DNA from: Pithys albifrons albifrons
Lineage: Eukaryota > Chordata > Aves > Passeriformes > Thamnophilidae
DNA length: 64,000 nt
Reading direction: 5' to 3'
Assembly: GCF_047495875.1 (NCBI RefSeq)
Contig: NC_092474.1
Location: 14,428,200 to 14,492,199, forward strand
The position numbers and the translations under genes were made by a program. The notes beneath the pieces were generated by a model. That model saw only the letters and a program-made list of their open reading frames with translations, did not search any database and was not told the origin of the DNA. Shown here piece after piece: positions 12,061-23,878 of this stretch (position 1 is its first letter; each line of letters begins with the position of its first letter).

Positions 12061-13844
12061 CCCCTGCTATGGCCAAACCAGCGGCAAACACAGATTAGTT
12101 TTATGCTGTGCACTTATTTCTCTAAATTATCTTTGCCCTTTTGCATCTCCAGAAGCCTTTTGGCCCCTCTGTGGTGCTGCTTCTCTTGGTCTTTCCAAAG
12201 TCCCACTGGTGAGTGATAGGCATTTGCTCAGTCCCACTGTGCCTCTGACAGACAAAGGCTTTACTCTTCTGGCTGTTCCATTTATTTTATTCTCTTTTCA
12301 TTTTTATTCCTATTTTTTTAATTCTCTTTCTTAAACAAAAGACAAAATAAGAAATAGTTTCCATTTAGTGATTCAGTGCCCATTTTTGGAGTTCAGCACA
12401 TCAGAATGGTTTTCTTGACATCTCTTATTCTAACACAGGTGCTGAAATGAGCACTTTTTGGTGACTGTTGTGCCAAGTTCCACAGAACCTTTCAGTTCAG
12501 TGTTGTGCATTGGATGCACTGAATGTAGCCCAGTTGAGAATTCATTTTCCTCTTGCAGTTTCTCTGATTTTCCCATTTTTGGGGGCATTGTGGGAGCGAA
12601 TTTCATCCCACACAGCTGAGTAAACAAAGCTGGGAGAGAAGGTTACCAATATATTGGTTTATTGGTTTCTGTGAGTCTAATTCCACTCCCTGTGAGGCTA
12701 TATTGGAACACCAAGAAAATGAGCTCATGTTTTCCATAGTAAGACAAGCTTGTGGCTGTGCAAGAATCAGGGCTTGGGACATGTAGGAATTGTCATTGAC
12801 CAATAGGTACTTCTTTGCCCTGACCTGGGAAAGCTAAAACCAATAGTCCTGGACACAAAAAGCTGAAGGAAGGAGGTACAAGTCCACAAGTCCTTGTTTG
12901 ATTCCATTTCTGACATAAATTCCTTCTCATATAAATCCTTTTTCCATTACAGGAGCTTTACTGTTACAACAGGGGCTACAGGAACATTTGTCAGCACAGC
13001 TCAGTTTGCCATGTGTGCAGTACAGCATCTATAGGAAAAAATAAATGCAATCACCAAGGAACAATCCACACCTTCCCCCTCCCCCTCTCCAGAGCAGTGC
13101 CAAGGTGAGTCACACGAACTCCTAAGGCCTGTTTCATTTATTACTCCAGGCTGACCTATATTCTGCTTTACAAGCTTTCTTCCATTTTTTTCACCTTAAA
13201 ATAATCTAAGTTTCTTGGCCCTGCTGCACTATTTGGAAAGTCATTGCATAATGTTTTTTCTGGTTGTTTTTTTTTTTTCTGCCTTCTAGTCTAAATTTAT
13301 TCATGACCAATTTGATCTTATTCCAACATCACCCTCTAACTTCCACAGTCCTTTTTTGTGCTTGCTATTTACTCCCCCAATGTATTTTAAGGAGCCATCC
13401 TATCGACTCTGAGACATTATTTTGGTGGGTTAAATAGGTCTGGGAGCTTCTGAAGTCATCGCAGCCTGAGCCAGGCCAGTCTAAGAGCTTCTTCCTCAGC
13501 ACTGTGATTCTCTTGTGCCGTGTGTTAAAGAAGTGAACACACACCAATAGTCTGGAACAGCAAATCTATACCAGTTCTTCATTATCCTTAAGTATCCTCC
13601 AGTTTTGCATTAATGTGACCCACTCTGGCTGACCCTTCATTTTATAATTCTATCAAAAAAGGACCTGATGGTACTTAATTGATTTGTTTTCTTGTGCAAA
13701 TCAAGTGTCATTATGTGTGATGTGATTTACAGGGAGAGGTGGCAGAGCCCCATTTCCACTCAGCATCCCCAAACAGTCCTTTATCCATCCCATGCTAAAG
13801 GGACATGAAAGGTGGTGTTGATGTTTTCATGGTGATACAGCCAC
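12061..13844. other. Unique spacer with a promoter-like CCAAT/TATA cluster
   Basis: No exon recognised. From 12645 to 12936 there is a 14-bp perfect palindrome made of two back-to-back CCAAT words, another ATTGG, two further CCAAT words (12800, 12840) and 'atataaat' at 12929. It could be a decayed LTR or coincidence. Confidence 0.4.
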
Positions 13845-13951
13845 AAAGGATCATTAAAGTTGGAAAAAACCTTTTAAGATCATTGAGACCACCCATCCAC
13901 CAGCACTGCCAAGGCCACCACTGACCCATGTCCCCAAGTGCCATATCCACC
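13845..13951 (-). mobile_element. CR1 LINE 3' end, interrupted by LTR-B2
   Basis: Reverse CR1 end with 'gttggaaaaaaccttttaag' and 'catgtccccaagtgccatat'. It stops at the LTR-B2 edge and resumes at 14629 with 'catggcttttaaatgcctcc'. Confidence 0.85.
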
Positions 13952-14628
13952 TGTCCCAGTTCAGCAGGTGGGACCAGTTTATCACTGTGTGGGAGTGACC
14001 AAAGCTATCCATTTCCCAAGAACAATGGACCCAGGGCACAGCTGAGCCCTCAGGCTGGGAGCTGGCTGGGAAAGAAGCCTGGCAGAGGAGCTGGGAGAAC
14101 TGCCCTGCAGGGACTCCTTGGCACCTCCACACCCACCTGAGGGCTCAGCTCTGCTCAGGGGCCAGCAACCATTCCAAAATCCCCCCTGACTGCCAGAGTC
14201 AGATCCCCCAGTGTGGAACTCCCTGCCCTGGGGGAGGCACTGGGGGCTCCCACCCAAACCTGAGGGGAGAGAACTTGGGCTTTGGGGACTTCTGGGACCA
14301 CTGGTCAAATCCAGAGGAGGAGCAGAACCTGGACAGGAGAAGACCACCCCTCTGGCCCAGACTGTGCCATCATCTGCACCAACAGGTTTTTCTCTTCCTT
14401 TTCCTTTGGACTCTGGGGCACCACGTGGGGCTCAGCACAGGGGCCACCAAACCCCCCTGTGTTTGTGCCCCAGGGGGCTGGGTTACACTGCTGGGGTTTG
14501 TGGGTTAAACCCAATTTCTCTTTGTGTTCTTGCATTTATTGTAATATTGTTATTAAATTGTCGCTCTGACTGATAATCTCTTTTGTGTTGAGTTTGTTTC
14601 TCCTGCTGGTTTACATTTAAACAGCACA
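13952..14628 (+). mobile_element. Solo LTR, family LTR-B (copy B2)
   Basis: Sense orientation on +: starts 'tgtcccagttcagcaggtgg', ends 'ttaaacagcaca'. An ATTAAA-type signal sits near 14554 within 'attgttattaaattgtcg'. It is inserted in a minus-strand CR1. A clean 5-bp TSD is not visible (ccacc left, acatg right), so the edges may have decayed. Its 120-codon frame at 14211-14573 corresponds to frames in other LTR-B copies. Confidence 0.85.
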
Positions 14629-14975
14629 ACATGGCTTTTAAATGCCTCCAGGCATGGGGACTCCACCACTGCCCTGGGTAGCTCTGCCAGGGCTTGGCCA
14701 CCCCTTCCATGAAGGAATTTTTCCAATATTTAAACTGAACCTCCCCTGGAATAGCTTGAGCCTTTTTCCTCTTGTCATTTACTTTGTTCCCCAAAGCAGA
14801 GTCCGACCCCCCTCTCCCCCCCGGCTTCCCACTCCTGTCAAGGAGTTGCAGAGAGCCAGAAGGTCCCCCCTGAGCCTCCTTTTCTCCAAGCTGAGCCCCC
14901 CCAGCTCTCTCAGCAGCTCCTGCTGCCCCAGACCTTTCCCCAGCTCCAGCACATTTCCTGCAGCACTGACCATCT
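14629..14975 (-). mobile_element. CR1 LINE, continuation beyond LTR-B2
   Basis: Continues the CR1 seen at 13845-13951: 'ggggactccaccactgccct', 'agagccagaaggtcccccct', 'gagcctccttttctccaagc' and 'agctcctgctgccccagacc', all reverse complements of CR1 blocks. Confidence 0.9.
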
Positions 14976-17900
14976 TCGTTGTGGCACGTTCCAGATGGAA
15001 AACTTACCCTCCATCCTCCCCCTTCCCGTGGTGGAGGAGGTTTTATTTGTCTGGTTAATCTTGTGGCTGTTTGTTTTTTTGGTTTGAGTTTGTTTTTTTA
15101 AGTTCTGCTGAAAACCCTCTGAGCCAACGTGGGGAAAGCCAAGGCCTCTCCAGGGACCACATAGAGCAAAGCTGCACTCCCTTTTTCCCACTTTTCTGAG
15201 CCATTCCCAGCTCTGGCTGCACCTCTTGAGCCCTGACCTTGGCACAAGACACTGGATGCCCTGAGGGTTGGTGGCAGGTGCTGACACAGATATCAGCACT
15301 TACCTCTCCAGGAAACTCCTGGAGTTTAGTTTCATGAACACCAAAACCACCTTCAGTCAGTTTGGAATCTGCTCCTGAATCCCAGTGTGGCTTTCACCCT
15401 CCTTACTCTCAGGCACCCCCAAGCAGGAGGTCAGAAGGAGTCACCAGCTCCCTCACCAAGCAGCCCAAGCCCATTTAGGGGAGTTTTCCTAGTGTTTAAA
15501 ATAGCAGGGACAGATTTCTACTCTCCCCTTGATCCTCACTCTCACTGCAGGGTGACCTCCAGCCCCTTCAGTGTTGAAGGATCCCAAACCTGAAATACGG
15601 CTCTTCTGTTCTTGTGCTTGAGCCCAAACAACTCATTTGGCTCTAAGTCCCTCTAACATTTCATTTATTGCTCTAAAGCTTCCGGGGAGTGAGTGCACCT
15701 CTGAGTGCTCAGGAGCTCTCTGTGTCCTGGGAGACAGCGTTTCAAATGAATGCCTTTGTGCCTCTGCAAGGCTGGGAATGAGCTCAGCCTGCAGCCTGAG
15801 CTGTGCTTACATTTCAAGCTCAAAGCATTGCACAAATTAAGCAGGAAAATGGGATTTTGATACCACCTGCAAGAAGAGGTTCCCTGAATTCCTAATTTGT
15901 GTGAAGCCTTAATGGCTTTTTTTTCCTATTCCTGCCATCCCTCCCCTCCCTCCTCTCCTTCCCCCACCCGATGGCAGCCCCTCCTCCCCTTCCCTGCACT
16001 CCAGTGTGGATGGGAGGCCATCCATGGGGGGGGAATTATTTATGAGAGCTCTGCAAATGTAGATGTACTGTTTCCAGCTAATAGAGCTCAAATCACTTGC
16101 ACTGCACCATTAGAGAGGAAACCTACCCGAGTAAATTATATACAGGCCATAAATGGAAGCAGTTGTAGTGTTTTTATGACTCTATAAAACTCTGGAAGTT
16201 TATTGCTATTGAACAAACATGTAATCTGATTCTTAAAGCTGAATATGAGACCCCGGTAGAGTCAAAAACCTGCATTTACCTTCAGACCTTTCACCATGTT
16301 GGTCATACTGTGGAAATTGTGTCACAGTGGCAGGTTTGGAGAACCAGGGAATCCATTTGAGAACCATTAAACTCAGCACTACTGAGTAGAAGATGTCCCA
16401 GCTGGGCCAAACACAGGGAAATATAAAAATCCAGAGGAACAAAGTAGTGGCTCCAGTTCAATATTCTCTTTGTTTATAAAGAGTTCCTATGAGGACTTCA
16501 ATAAAGAGCTGAAAAGCAAAGCTGCTTTGGACTTCTTAAACTCAGTGTTCTGCTGCCTGTGGAAAATGAAAGTAGAGCCTTTTCTTCTATTTCATGAAGA
16601 GCATGCAGATAAAATACAGCAAAAACAAACAAACCCAGGCCAAGATGGAATATTTAACCCTGGGGTTGCTGACCTGATTTGCCAACATTTGTAAGCCATT
16701 GGCAATGTAAGAGAGTTTTCTGAGGGCTGGTGAGATGCCTCTGAACAAATACGTGTGCTCTGCCCTGCGGGGATCAGTGGAACATCACTTGTGAGGGGGC
16801 AGGACAGTGGCTGGGATCAAAGCTCTGATCCAAGATCCCTTTTTTCCTTCTCTCTGCCCCTTATTGTTAGTTTTACTCATGCTGTTTCCATTTGAAGACA
16901 GCTCAGCCTTTCAGCAGCTTGAGAGAGCACAGGAACCTTTGAACTGCTCCAGGTCTGTGCTCCTTCTCTCTTCTGCGGAGACATTCAGGGCCTGTGACAC
17001 TGGGGCTGTTCTCATGGCCTGCTGTTTGCTGCCTGCAAGGCTGTCCCTTGGAGCAGAGGGAGCATGGACAGCTCTCAGGGAGCATCTCCAAAGGGTTAGA
17101 GAGGGACCTCTGGGCTGCAGTCACAGACACTGTTCCCTCTGAGAGACCTTCTGCCACTGGGACATTTAACTGTACCCCGTTGCTCTGGAATCAGTGTCCT
17201 TGGGTTTGCAGCTTGTTTGAGCAGGAAAAGGCACATCAGCACAAGGAATGAGAAGTTTTTTTCTATAGAGCTTGGTAGGGAAAGATGGAGAACAGAGAGT
17301 GGAAACAGCCCTCTGGTGAGGACCTGCACTTCTCTAGTGTCGGGGATGGAGAGGCGATTGGAACACCTAAGCCCTTCACCTCGTTGCTTCTGTCGGCTGG
17401 GAAGGGCAGGGATGGCTTGAGCTCAGCCTTCTGATCAAAGTAATTTTCTGAAGCTTTTCCAATAGTCTGGATGAGGAGTGAGTATTTGGCAAAGCTAAAG
17501 GTCTTCAGAAAGTGTGCTGGAGAGATAGTGGGACTGCACAAGGTGGTGTGAGTTACAAGGGCCTGGAGTGGGAAGATCTACAGGTTGTGGTGTAGCTGTT
17601 GCACCCTTATGTGCTACACATGAAAGGCAACGAACCTCCTCGAGGCTTGAGAGCACAGGAGGCTCTAATCAGTCTTGACATGGCTGATATTGTGTCATTT
17701 CTTCTTTTTCCTTTGGCCAGAGTGTTCTTCCTGGCCAAGTGCTCAGGTTGTTGACATGGAGAAGAAACTTCAGGTGGTTTTGAGATACTTTGGTAGATGT
17801 GTGATGGTTCCTTGCATTCAGTATGAGCAAGAGCAGACTCAGGGAGGTCATTTCTCTGTGTCTGTTATTAAATGTGTCTTGAGGAAACTTCCAAGCTCCT

Positions 17901-18384
17901 GCAGAGGCAGCACTGCTAAGTCAGCATCTGGAGGGTTAAAACCTCTCCCAAATGGGAAAATTCCAACTTAGCAGTAGTGACAACAATCTGTAATAATTTA
18001 GTAGTAACAACAGCAAGTAAAACACTGTGATGCTGTTGGTTAAAGAAGCAAGAAATGCTGTACTTTTAGTTCAGGGAAATACTATGGTTATCAGTGACCA
18101 CTGATCAGCTCTTCACTATTAGTTGAGGTGCAAAAACATCTCAAGTTTAGCTGTCACCAATAATCAGCCTCAAATGGCTCATTGAAGAGAAAGTCAATTT
18201 AATGAATAGGAAAATGGAATATCCAATCCAGCAAGGCACTCATTTTCTTCAGTGAGTGTGGTTTGGTAGAGGCCAAGGGGGACTCCTTGGACACCAGTGT
18301 GCTCCCTCACTCCCATAACCAGGTGTGGGCCATGTAGATGTGATTCCAGCTGCACACCCAGCTGGATGTGGGCAGCAGCTGGAG
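14976..18384. other. Unique spacer, no gene seen
   Basis: About 3.4 kb with no recognised repeat. A segment near 15840-16240 is AT-rich with several TAAT/ATTA words and looks unlike the flanking TE-rich DNA. It might be a conserved non-coding element, but conservation cannot be judged from one sequence. No splice-bounded frame with a domain is visible. Confidence 0.45.
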
Positions 18385-18797
18385 GACTTTTGGAATTTTG
18401 AGGAAGTTGGGATTGTTAAGCCTGAGGAAGAGAAGGCTTTGGGGTGACCTCACTGTGGCCTTGCAGTGCCTGAAGGGACTGACAGGAAAGATGGAGAGAG
18501 ACTCTTTCCAAGGGCTGGGAGGGGCAGGACACAGGGAATGGCTTCCCACTGCCAGAGGGCAGGGTTAGATGGAGATTGGGAAGGAGTTGTTCCCTGGGAG
18601 AGTGGGGAGGTCCTGGCACAGGTTGGGCAGAGAAGCTGTGGCTGCCCCATCCCTGGGAGTGTCCAAGGCCAGGCTGGACAGGGCTTGGAGCCACCTGGGA
18701 CAGTGGAAGGTGTCCCTGCCCATGGCAGGGGGTGGAATGGGATGAGCTGGATGAGCTCTAAGGTCCCTTCCAACCCAAACCACCCCATGATTCTGGG
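18385..18797 (+). mobile_element. CR1 LINE, 3' fragment
   Basis: Contains 'ggggtgacctcactgtggcc', 'gggcaggacacagggaatgg', 'gaagctgtggctgccccatc', 'ggtgtccctgcccatggcag' and 'cccaaaccaccccatgattc'. One of the best preserved CR1 tails in the window. Confidence 0.95.
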
Positions 18798-19571
18798 GCT
18801 GGGTGCTGCATGTGGCCAGTTCTACCTGTCAGTTCCCAGTCACAGTTTCGGGAACTATCATTTCCTCAATGAAAAAACAGTTTAATTTTAGGAACATGAG
18901 GCTTTTTTTAATGTTTCCAGCATATTATGAGCTGCCCGTGGTGGCAGCTGCTAAGCCTAATGAAACCCCCAGCAGGGGAGAAAACAAAGCACCACCACAA
19001 AAAGAAGGAGAGGAACCCACAGACAGATGTGAGTGGCTGAGAACGTGGCCCCAGACAATGCAGCCTGTTTTTATCATCTCACTGTGGGGAAGATGAGAGA
19101 GGGCTGGGGATGAACAAGGCCATGTGACTTCTAATTACAGAAGGGATTTTTTAGAGGATCAGATATTTCCCTGAGGAAATACCTCCAAATAGCAAGGACA
19201 GATGATCTGTCCTTGTGCTGGATTAGCAGCAAGGGGTGGTTGGCAACTCAGGTCCCTCTGTGCACCCCTGAGAGCTGAACTGTGACAAAGGCTCTGGCTA
19301 CAGGGAAGCAGGATCCAAAGGCACAGATGGATCAGGGAAAATGCAGCCTTTCTGATTCAGGCAGTTCTGTGTGGAAAGCAAAAGATACTAAAGGTAGAAA
19401 GGACAAGTGTTTGTTCTTCTGAAAGTAGGACAAGAGGAAGGGAGAGCTGTAAGTTGGGTGTGGAGCTGCACAAAACCTTCATAACAAATGAAACCCATCA
19501 GGGTAGGCAAGGACTGGAGGTGCCCACAGGTGCCCAGCGAAGAGACCACAGTGTGAGTTCAGGTGGTCCAG
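18798..19571. other. Unique spacer, no gene seen
   Basis: No recognised repeat or exon. Confidence 0.5.
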
Positions 19572-20317
19572 TGTCCCAGTTACAGAGGCCAGGACCAGCT
19601 TATCTCTGTGTGGGTGTGACCAAATCTGTGTATTCTACACCCTTGATTCATTTCCCAGGAACTGTTCCCAATGGCCCATTGGCAGCAGCTGCCCAGGGCA
19701 CAACTGACCCCTCAGACTGGGAGCTGGCTGGGAAAGCAGCCTCTGAGACAGGGGAGTGTTTCTGTCTTCACACCAATGACTCAGCTGTGATAACTCCCCT
19801 CTGGGGAGGCATCAGCACCTTCACACCCACCTGGGGGGGTCATGGCTGCTCATGGGCCATCAAAAATTCCAAAAATAACCCGTGACTTACAGAGTAAATC
19901 ACCCATTGTGGAGCTCCCTGCCCTGGGGGAGGTACTGGGTATTCCCACCTGAACCTGAGCACAGAGAATCTCAGGGTTTGGGAACTTCTGGTACCTCTCA
20001 TGGGATCCAGAGGAGGAGCAGAACCTTGGCAGGAGGAGACCAGCACTCTTGACTAGACTGTGACATCATCTGCATCAACAGGTTTTTCCCTTCCTTTTAC
20101 TTTGCATTTGGGGGAACCACGTGGGGCTCAGCACAGGGGGCAATGAACACCATTCTGTTCACGTCCCAGGGGGCTGGGTTAGACATCTGGGTTTAGTGGG
20201 TTAAAATATTTTTTTCCCTGTATTATTGTATTTATTCTGATCTTTTTAGTAAATTGTAACTCTGACTCTCGCTTGAGTTGGGTTTGTTTCTCCCACGGGG
20301 TCACCTTTGACACAACA
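19572..20317 (+). mobile_element. Solo LTR, diverged LTR-B (copy B3)
   Basis: Sense on +: begins 'tgtcccagttacagaggcca' and ends near 'cctttgacacaaca'. Family blocks are present: 'cattggcagcagctgcccag', 'accacgtggggctcagcaca', 'ctgggttagacatctggg' and an A/T-rich polyadenylation region near 20210-20250. It is the most diverged LTR-B here; the right edge is approximate. Confidence 0.75.
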
Positions 20318-20499
20318 CGTCCAGACTGCAGGGATTCCTGCAGCAGAAAAGGCAGCTGCCAGACCTGTGCTTTCTGTCAGCAGCTCTGGTGCCACGTGGG
20401 ATTAAAAACTCAGGAATGCTGATGAGCAGCAATGTTGGACTGGAGAAAGGCAGCCCTTCTTGGAGGACACAGTGGACACCACCGGGCATCACTAGGCCA
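20318..20499. other. Short unique spacer
   Basis: Unannotated DNA between LTR-B3 and the interrupted SINE. Nothing recognised. Confidence 0.4.
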
Positions 20500-20549
20500 T
20501 TGCAAATTAGCTCAGAACACCCAGGCCATGAGTTTGATCCCTGCATGGG
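20500..20549 (+). mobile_element. tRNA-Ile-derived SINE (TguSINE1-like), 5' part
   Basis: Holds 'ttagctcag' (D-arm/box A of tRNA-Ile) and 'gagtttgatccctgcatggg' (box B plus acceptor side). The anticodon region is shortened. The element is split here by LTR-C1; its remainder begins at 22062 after a repeated ATGGG. A tRNA-Ile head with a CR1-like tail is the known layout of TguSINE1 in zebra finch; the family call is from recognition, not a database search. Confidence 0.75.
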
Positions 20550-22061
20550 TGTTGTAGTTTTGGGGATGTTAAAGGAGAAATTCTCTCCCTGCCACTAACT
20601 CCCCATGCCATTAGTTAGCAAAAGAAGTAGTCAACTGCTACCAATTCCTTCTTGATTGTTTTGGGTGGGGGCAGACTGGGGGAAGGTGTGGCAAAGAACA
20701 CGTTTGCACTGACTCTTTTGTTTTTGGGGACGTCACACAGCTCTGGGGGAAGGCTGCAGCTGTGTGTGTGCTGAGTGTCAGAGAGAAGCCATTCCCCTGC
20801 TCCTCATTGCTGCTGCTGTTTTGTGAGTTGGTTCTTTTTCTTGCCACTGCTGTTTCTCCTGGTTTTGGCATTGGGGCCTGTGCTGGTTTAAAGGTGAACC
20901 AGCAGGGGAAATGAACTCACCACAAGAGAGATTATAAGTCAGACCTAAAATTTAATAATAATATTACAATAACAACACTGACACACAAGGGAAATTGCTT
21001 TCAACTCACAAAACCCAGCAGTATAACCCAGTGTCCTGGGGCACAAACCCAAAGGGGGTTTGTTTGCCCTTGTGCTGAGACCCCTGTGGTTCCCCCAAGT
21101 CCAGAGCAAAAGGAAATGACAAACCTGTTGGTGCAGGCGAGGGCTGTGGTCTGGGCGAGAGTGGTGATCTCCTCCTGTCGAGGTCCTGCTGCTCCTCTGG
21201 ATCCGATGAGAAGTTCCTGAGGTCTTCTTACCCACCACTTATGTACCCTCAGGGAGCACCCAGTCCCTCCCCCAGGGCGGGGACTCACACAATGGGTGAT
21301 TAACTCTGGGAGCCAGGGGGTGTTGAGCTGTTGATGGCCCATTGGCAGCTCCGCCCCCCTCAGGCTGGGTGTGAAGGTGCCAATGACTCCCTGGGCAGCT
21401 GCTGCTAATGGCCCATTGACCTTGGGGAATGAATAGAGGGGGTAGAATACACAGCTTTGATCACCCCCACACAGGGTTAGCTGGTCCCTCCTGCTGAACT
21501 AGGACAGGGCCCCGGTCCCACCCCCGTTTCACCACCACCTGCAGTGTCACGGCCGCCCACCCCACCCCACCGCAGCAGCGACCCGAGAAAGAGGAGTCAG
21601 AGCTGCTTTCCGGGACACGCTGTGGTTCTCCACTCACAGCTTTCCTTCTTCATTTGGGACAAAGAACAAAGAGAGAGAGAGAGAATTCATCTGAGTGCTC
21701 ACCGCTCGTCTCTGCCTCGCTGGGAACAGACTGAGGATTCACCTCGCAGCCAGCCAAGGTGTGACACTGACACTGTCCATAAATAGAACTGCTCCAGGAG
21801 GAATCGACCATTTTGAGGGTTGTTCTCTTTTGGTTTTACTTGTGGTGTTGGGGGAGTAGTTTGCTCTGATCTGTTTACAGTTATATCGATATCTACATAT
21901 ATATGTGTATATATAGTAGTTAAGAACAGTTATCCTGCTTATATCCATTTTCTAATTAAAGTTCCTTTTCTTAAATTTAATAGAGTGACCTGATTATTGT
22001 GGAGGAATCATCTCCTCTGCTTTTTTGTAAACATTTTGGCTTTTTCCCTCGAACCAAGACA
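20550..22061 (+). mobile_element. Solo LTR, family LTR-C (copy C1), interrupted by LTR-B4
   Basis: Starts 'tgttgtagttttggggatgt', ends 'cctcgaaccaagaca', flanked on both sides by ATGGG (20545-20549 and 22062-22066), a perfect 5-bp TSD. A 628-bp LTR-B (20879-21506) sits inside, so the LTR-C proper is about 880 bp. 'ttaagaacagttatcctgct' and 'attaaagttccttttcttaa' near 21920-21975 mark its 3' part. The TSD lies in the acceptor stem of a tRNA-derived SINE. Confidence 0.9.
20879..21506 (-). mobile_element. Solo LTR, family LTR-B (copy B4), nested in LTR-C1
   Basis: On + it runs 'tgtgctggtttaaaggtgaa' to 'ctgctgaactaggaca' and is bordered by GGGCC at 20874-20878 and 21507-21511, a perfect 5-bp TSD. 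Rejoining the flanks restores the LTR-C layout seen at 54240-54290. It is nearly identical to copy B6 at 38309-38936 and about 70-90 bp shorter than B1/B5/B7, so these two form a subfamily. Confidence 0.93.
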
Positions 22062-22131
22062 ATGGGCCATTGATGTAAGGGCTGGACTTGATGGTCCCTG
22101 CAGGTCCCTTCCAACTCAGAATAGTCTGTGA
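22062..22131 (+). mobile_element. tRNA-Ile-derived SINE (TguSINE1-like), 3' part
   Basis: Resumes with 'atgggccattgatgtaaggg' and continues into the CR1-like tail 'ggacttgatggtccctgcag' and 'cccttccaactcagaatagt'. This is the second half of the element begun at 20500. Confidence 0.78.
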
Positions 22132-22439
22132 AAAGAAACCCATGAAACAGAAGGTGCCATCACATGGGTAGGGAAGGAGCTGGGCAATGCAGGACTGTGG
22201 GGCTCCTCACATAAATGGGGACGGACAACAGGCTTGTTGGGATTTGAGGAGCAGGCAGGTGGAACACAGAACTAAGTCTGCAGATGGACATTAGAAATGG
22301 ACCCTGGTGCAGCCTGTGGGACAGATGAGCACTGGTAGAAGGTGGTGAGTCCTCGATTAAAGTCCTTGTTATGCCTGTGGAGATGGTGCAGAGAGAGCAG
22401 CAGACAACCAGCAGTGAGAAAACATGGGGTGAACTGGGG
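22132..22439. other. Short unique spacer
   Basis: No gene or repeat recognised. Confidence 0.45.
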
Positions 22440-22795
22440 GGATTGGGAAAAAAATCTTATTAGGAAGAAATTCTTCCCTGTGAGGGTGAAGGGACTCCAA
22501 GAAAGCTGGAGAGAAACTTTAGAGAAGGTCTGGAGGAAGAGGACACAGGGAATGGCTTCCCACTGCCACAGGGCAGGGTTAGATGGGAGATTGGGAAGGA
22601 ATTCTTGGCTGCAAGGGCGGGCAGGCCCTGGAGCAGGTAGGGCAGAGAATCTGTGGCTGCCCCATCCCTGGAATTGTTCAAGATGTGGTTGGACAGGGCT
22701 TGGAGCCACGTGGGCTGGTGGGAGGTGTCCCTGCCCATGGCAGGGGGTGGGACTGGATGGGCTTTAAGGTCCCTTCCAACCCAAACCAATGATGG
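22440..22795 (+). mobile_element. CR1 LINE 3' fragment, internally rearranged
   Basis: A piece of the late CR1 3' region ('aggaagaaattcttccctgt') is joined directly to an earlier block ('gaagggactccaagaaagct'), after which the normal order runs to 'aggtcccttccaacccaaac'. It is either one CR1 inserted in another or an internal duplication. Confidence 0.85.
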
Positions 22796-23274
22796 ACAAA
22801 ACATCCATTTATATCCCTAACTGTGTAACAAGGGCAGACACTGCTACACACCCACCACCTCTCATTTCCTCCTCTCCTGATCTTTTCATCTGTGTAAACC
22901 CGTTGAGCTGAGTGGACTTCTGTGAGCAAGTAGGATTTGAAAACAACTGTTTTTGCCAAGCTTGAAAGGTTTACATTCCAGGCTGCAGACAGATATCCCC
23001 CCCAAATGTCTTTGAGCTTCCAGGATAGGACACCAAGACTCCAGTGTCAGCTGCTCCAGGGCAGCCAACCATGGAGAACACCTGAGGGCCAGGGACTTTG
23101 TGCCTGCCTGGGACACAGAAAGCCAGGAGTTTTAACCAACACTGTCAGTCCTGGAGACTTGCACAGGCTCTGCCCTGGATGGTGTTTCTTGTTCTGTGGG
23201 GGGGTGATTGTTTATTCTGATAAAACATGAAAACCTTGACCAGCCAGTTTTGTTGACAAAATTCCCTAACCAAA
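22796..23274. other. Unique spacer
   Basis: No recognised repeat or exon. It ends in CCAAA (23270-23274), the left TSD of LTR-A1. Confidence 0.45.
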
Positions 23275-23878
23275 TGTTATGGGTTTAGCTGATAGGCCCA
23301 AATTTAGGCTTTAAAGTTCAGACCAGGCCTGGGACTGTCAGCTGACTTGAGCTGGACTGGGCTGGCTAACAGCTGACTTCTTCTGGCCAGTAATGTTGTA
23401 TTCCATACCATACCATATTACGACATCATCTCAGAAGAGGCAAGAGCTGGTGTGTGGGAAGGGCTTAGTCAGTTCCACCACAGTAGAAGAAGTGCTACAG
23501 CTCTTCTACTCTGCTAGGCCCCTGCTCCTGCTGCTGTTACTTGCATTTTGTTTGAGTTTCAGGGAAGTAGAAACATTTTTGTTGCTCTTTTTGTTCTTTC
23601 CTGGGTGTCTTTTAGAGTGCTTATGAATCTGGAGTAATAGACTTTGTATTAACTGGGGAGTGGGAGGTTATTTCTTGTTGTACATAACTTGTCTAAGTGT
23701 GTGTTATATTGTAGTTTTCTCTTAATGTTTATAAATACATATAGTTAGTTTCAGCATAAACCTGGTTTGGAGGGGTTTTCCCTTCTCCCTCTTCTTCCCT
23801 TGGCTGGTTGGTTGGGGGTGAGGGAACCCTTTCTCTCTGTCTTGGACACTTGGCAGTTTGCCAGCTCAACCCAAGACA
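23275..23878 (+). mobile_element. Solo LTR, family LTR-A (copy A1)
   Basis: Runs 'tgttatgggtttagctgata' to 'caacccaagaca' (604 bp), flanked by perfect CCAAA TSDs at 23270-23274 and 23879-23883. Shares 'gactgtcagctgacttgagc', 'ggctaacagctgac' and the 'gtattccataccata' block with A2 and A3. A 5-bp TSD is usual for ERVL/class III-type elements in birds. No coding interior is attached. Confidence 0.92.
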
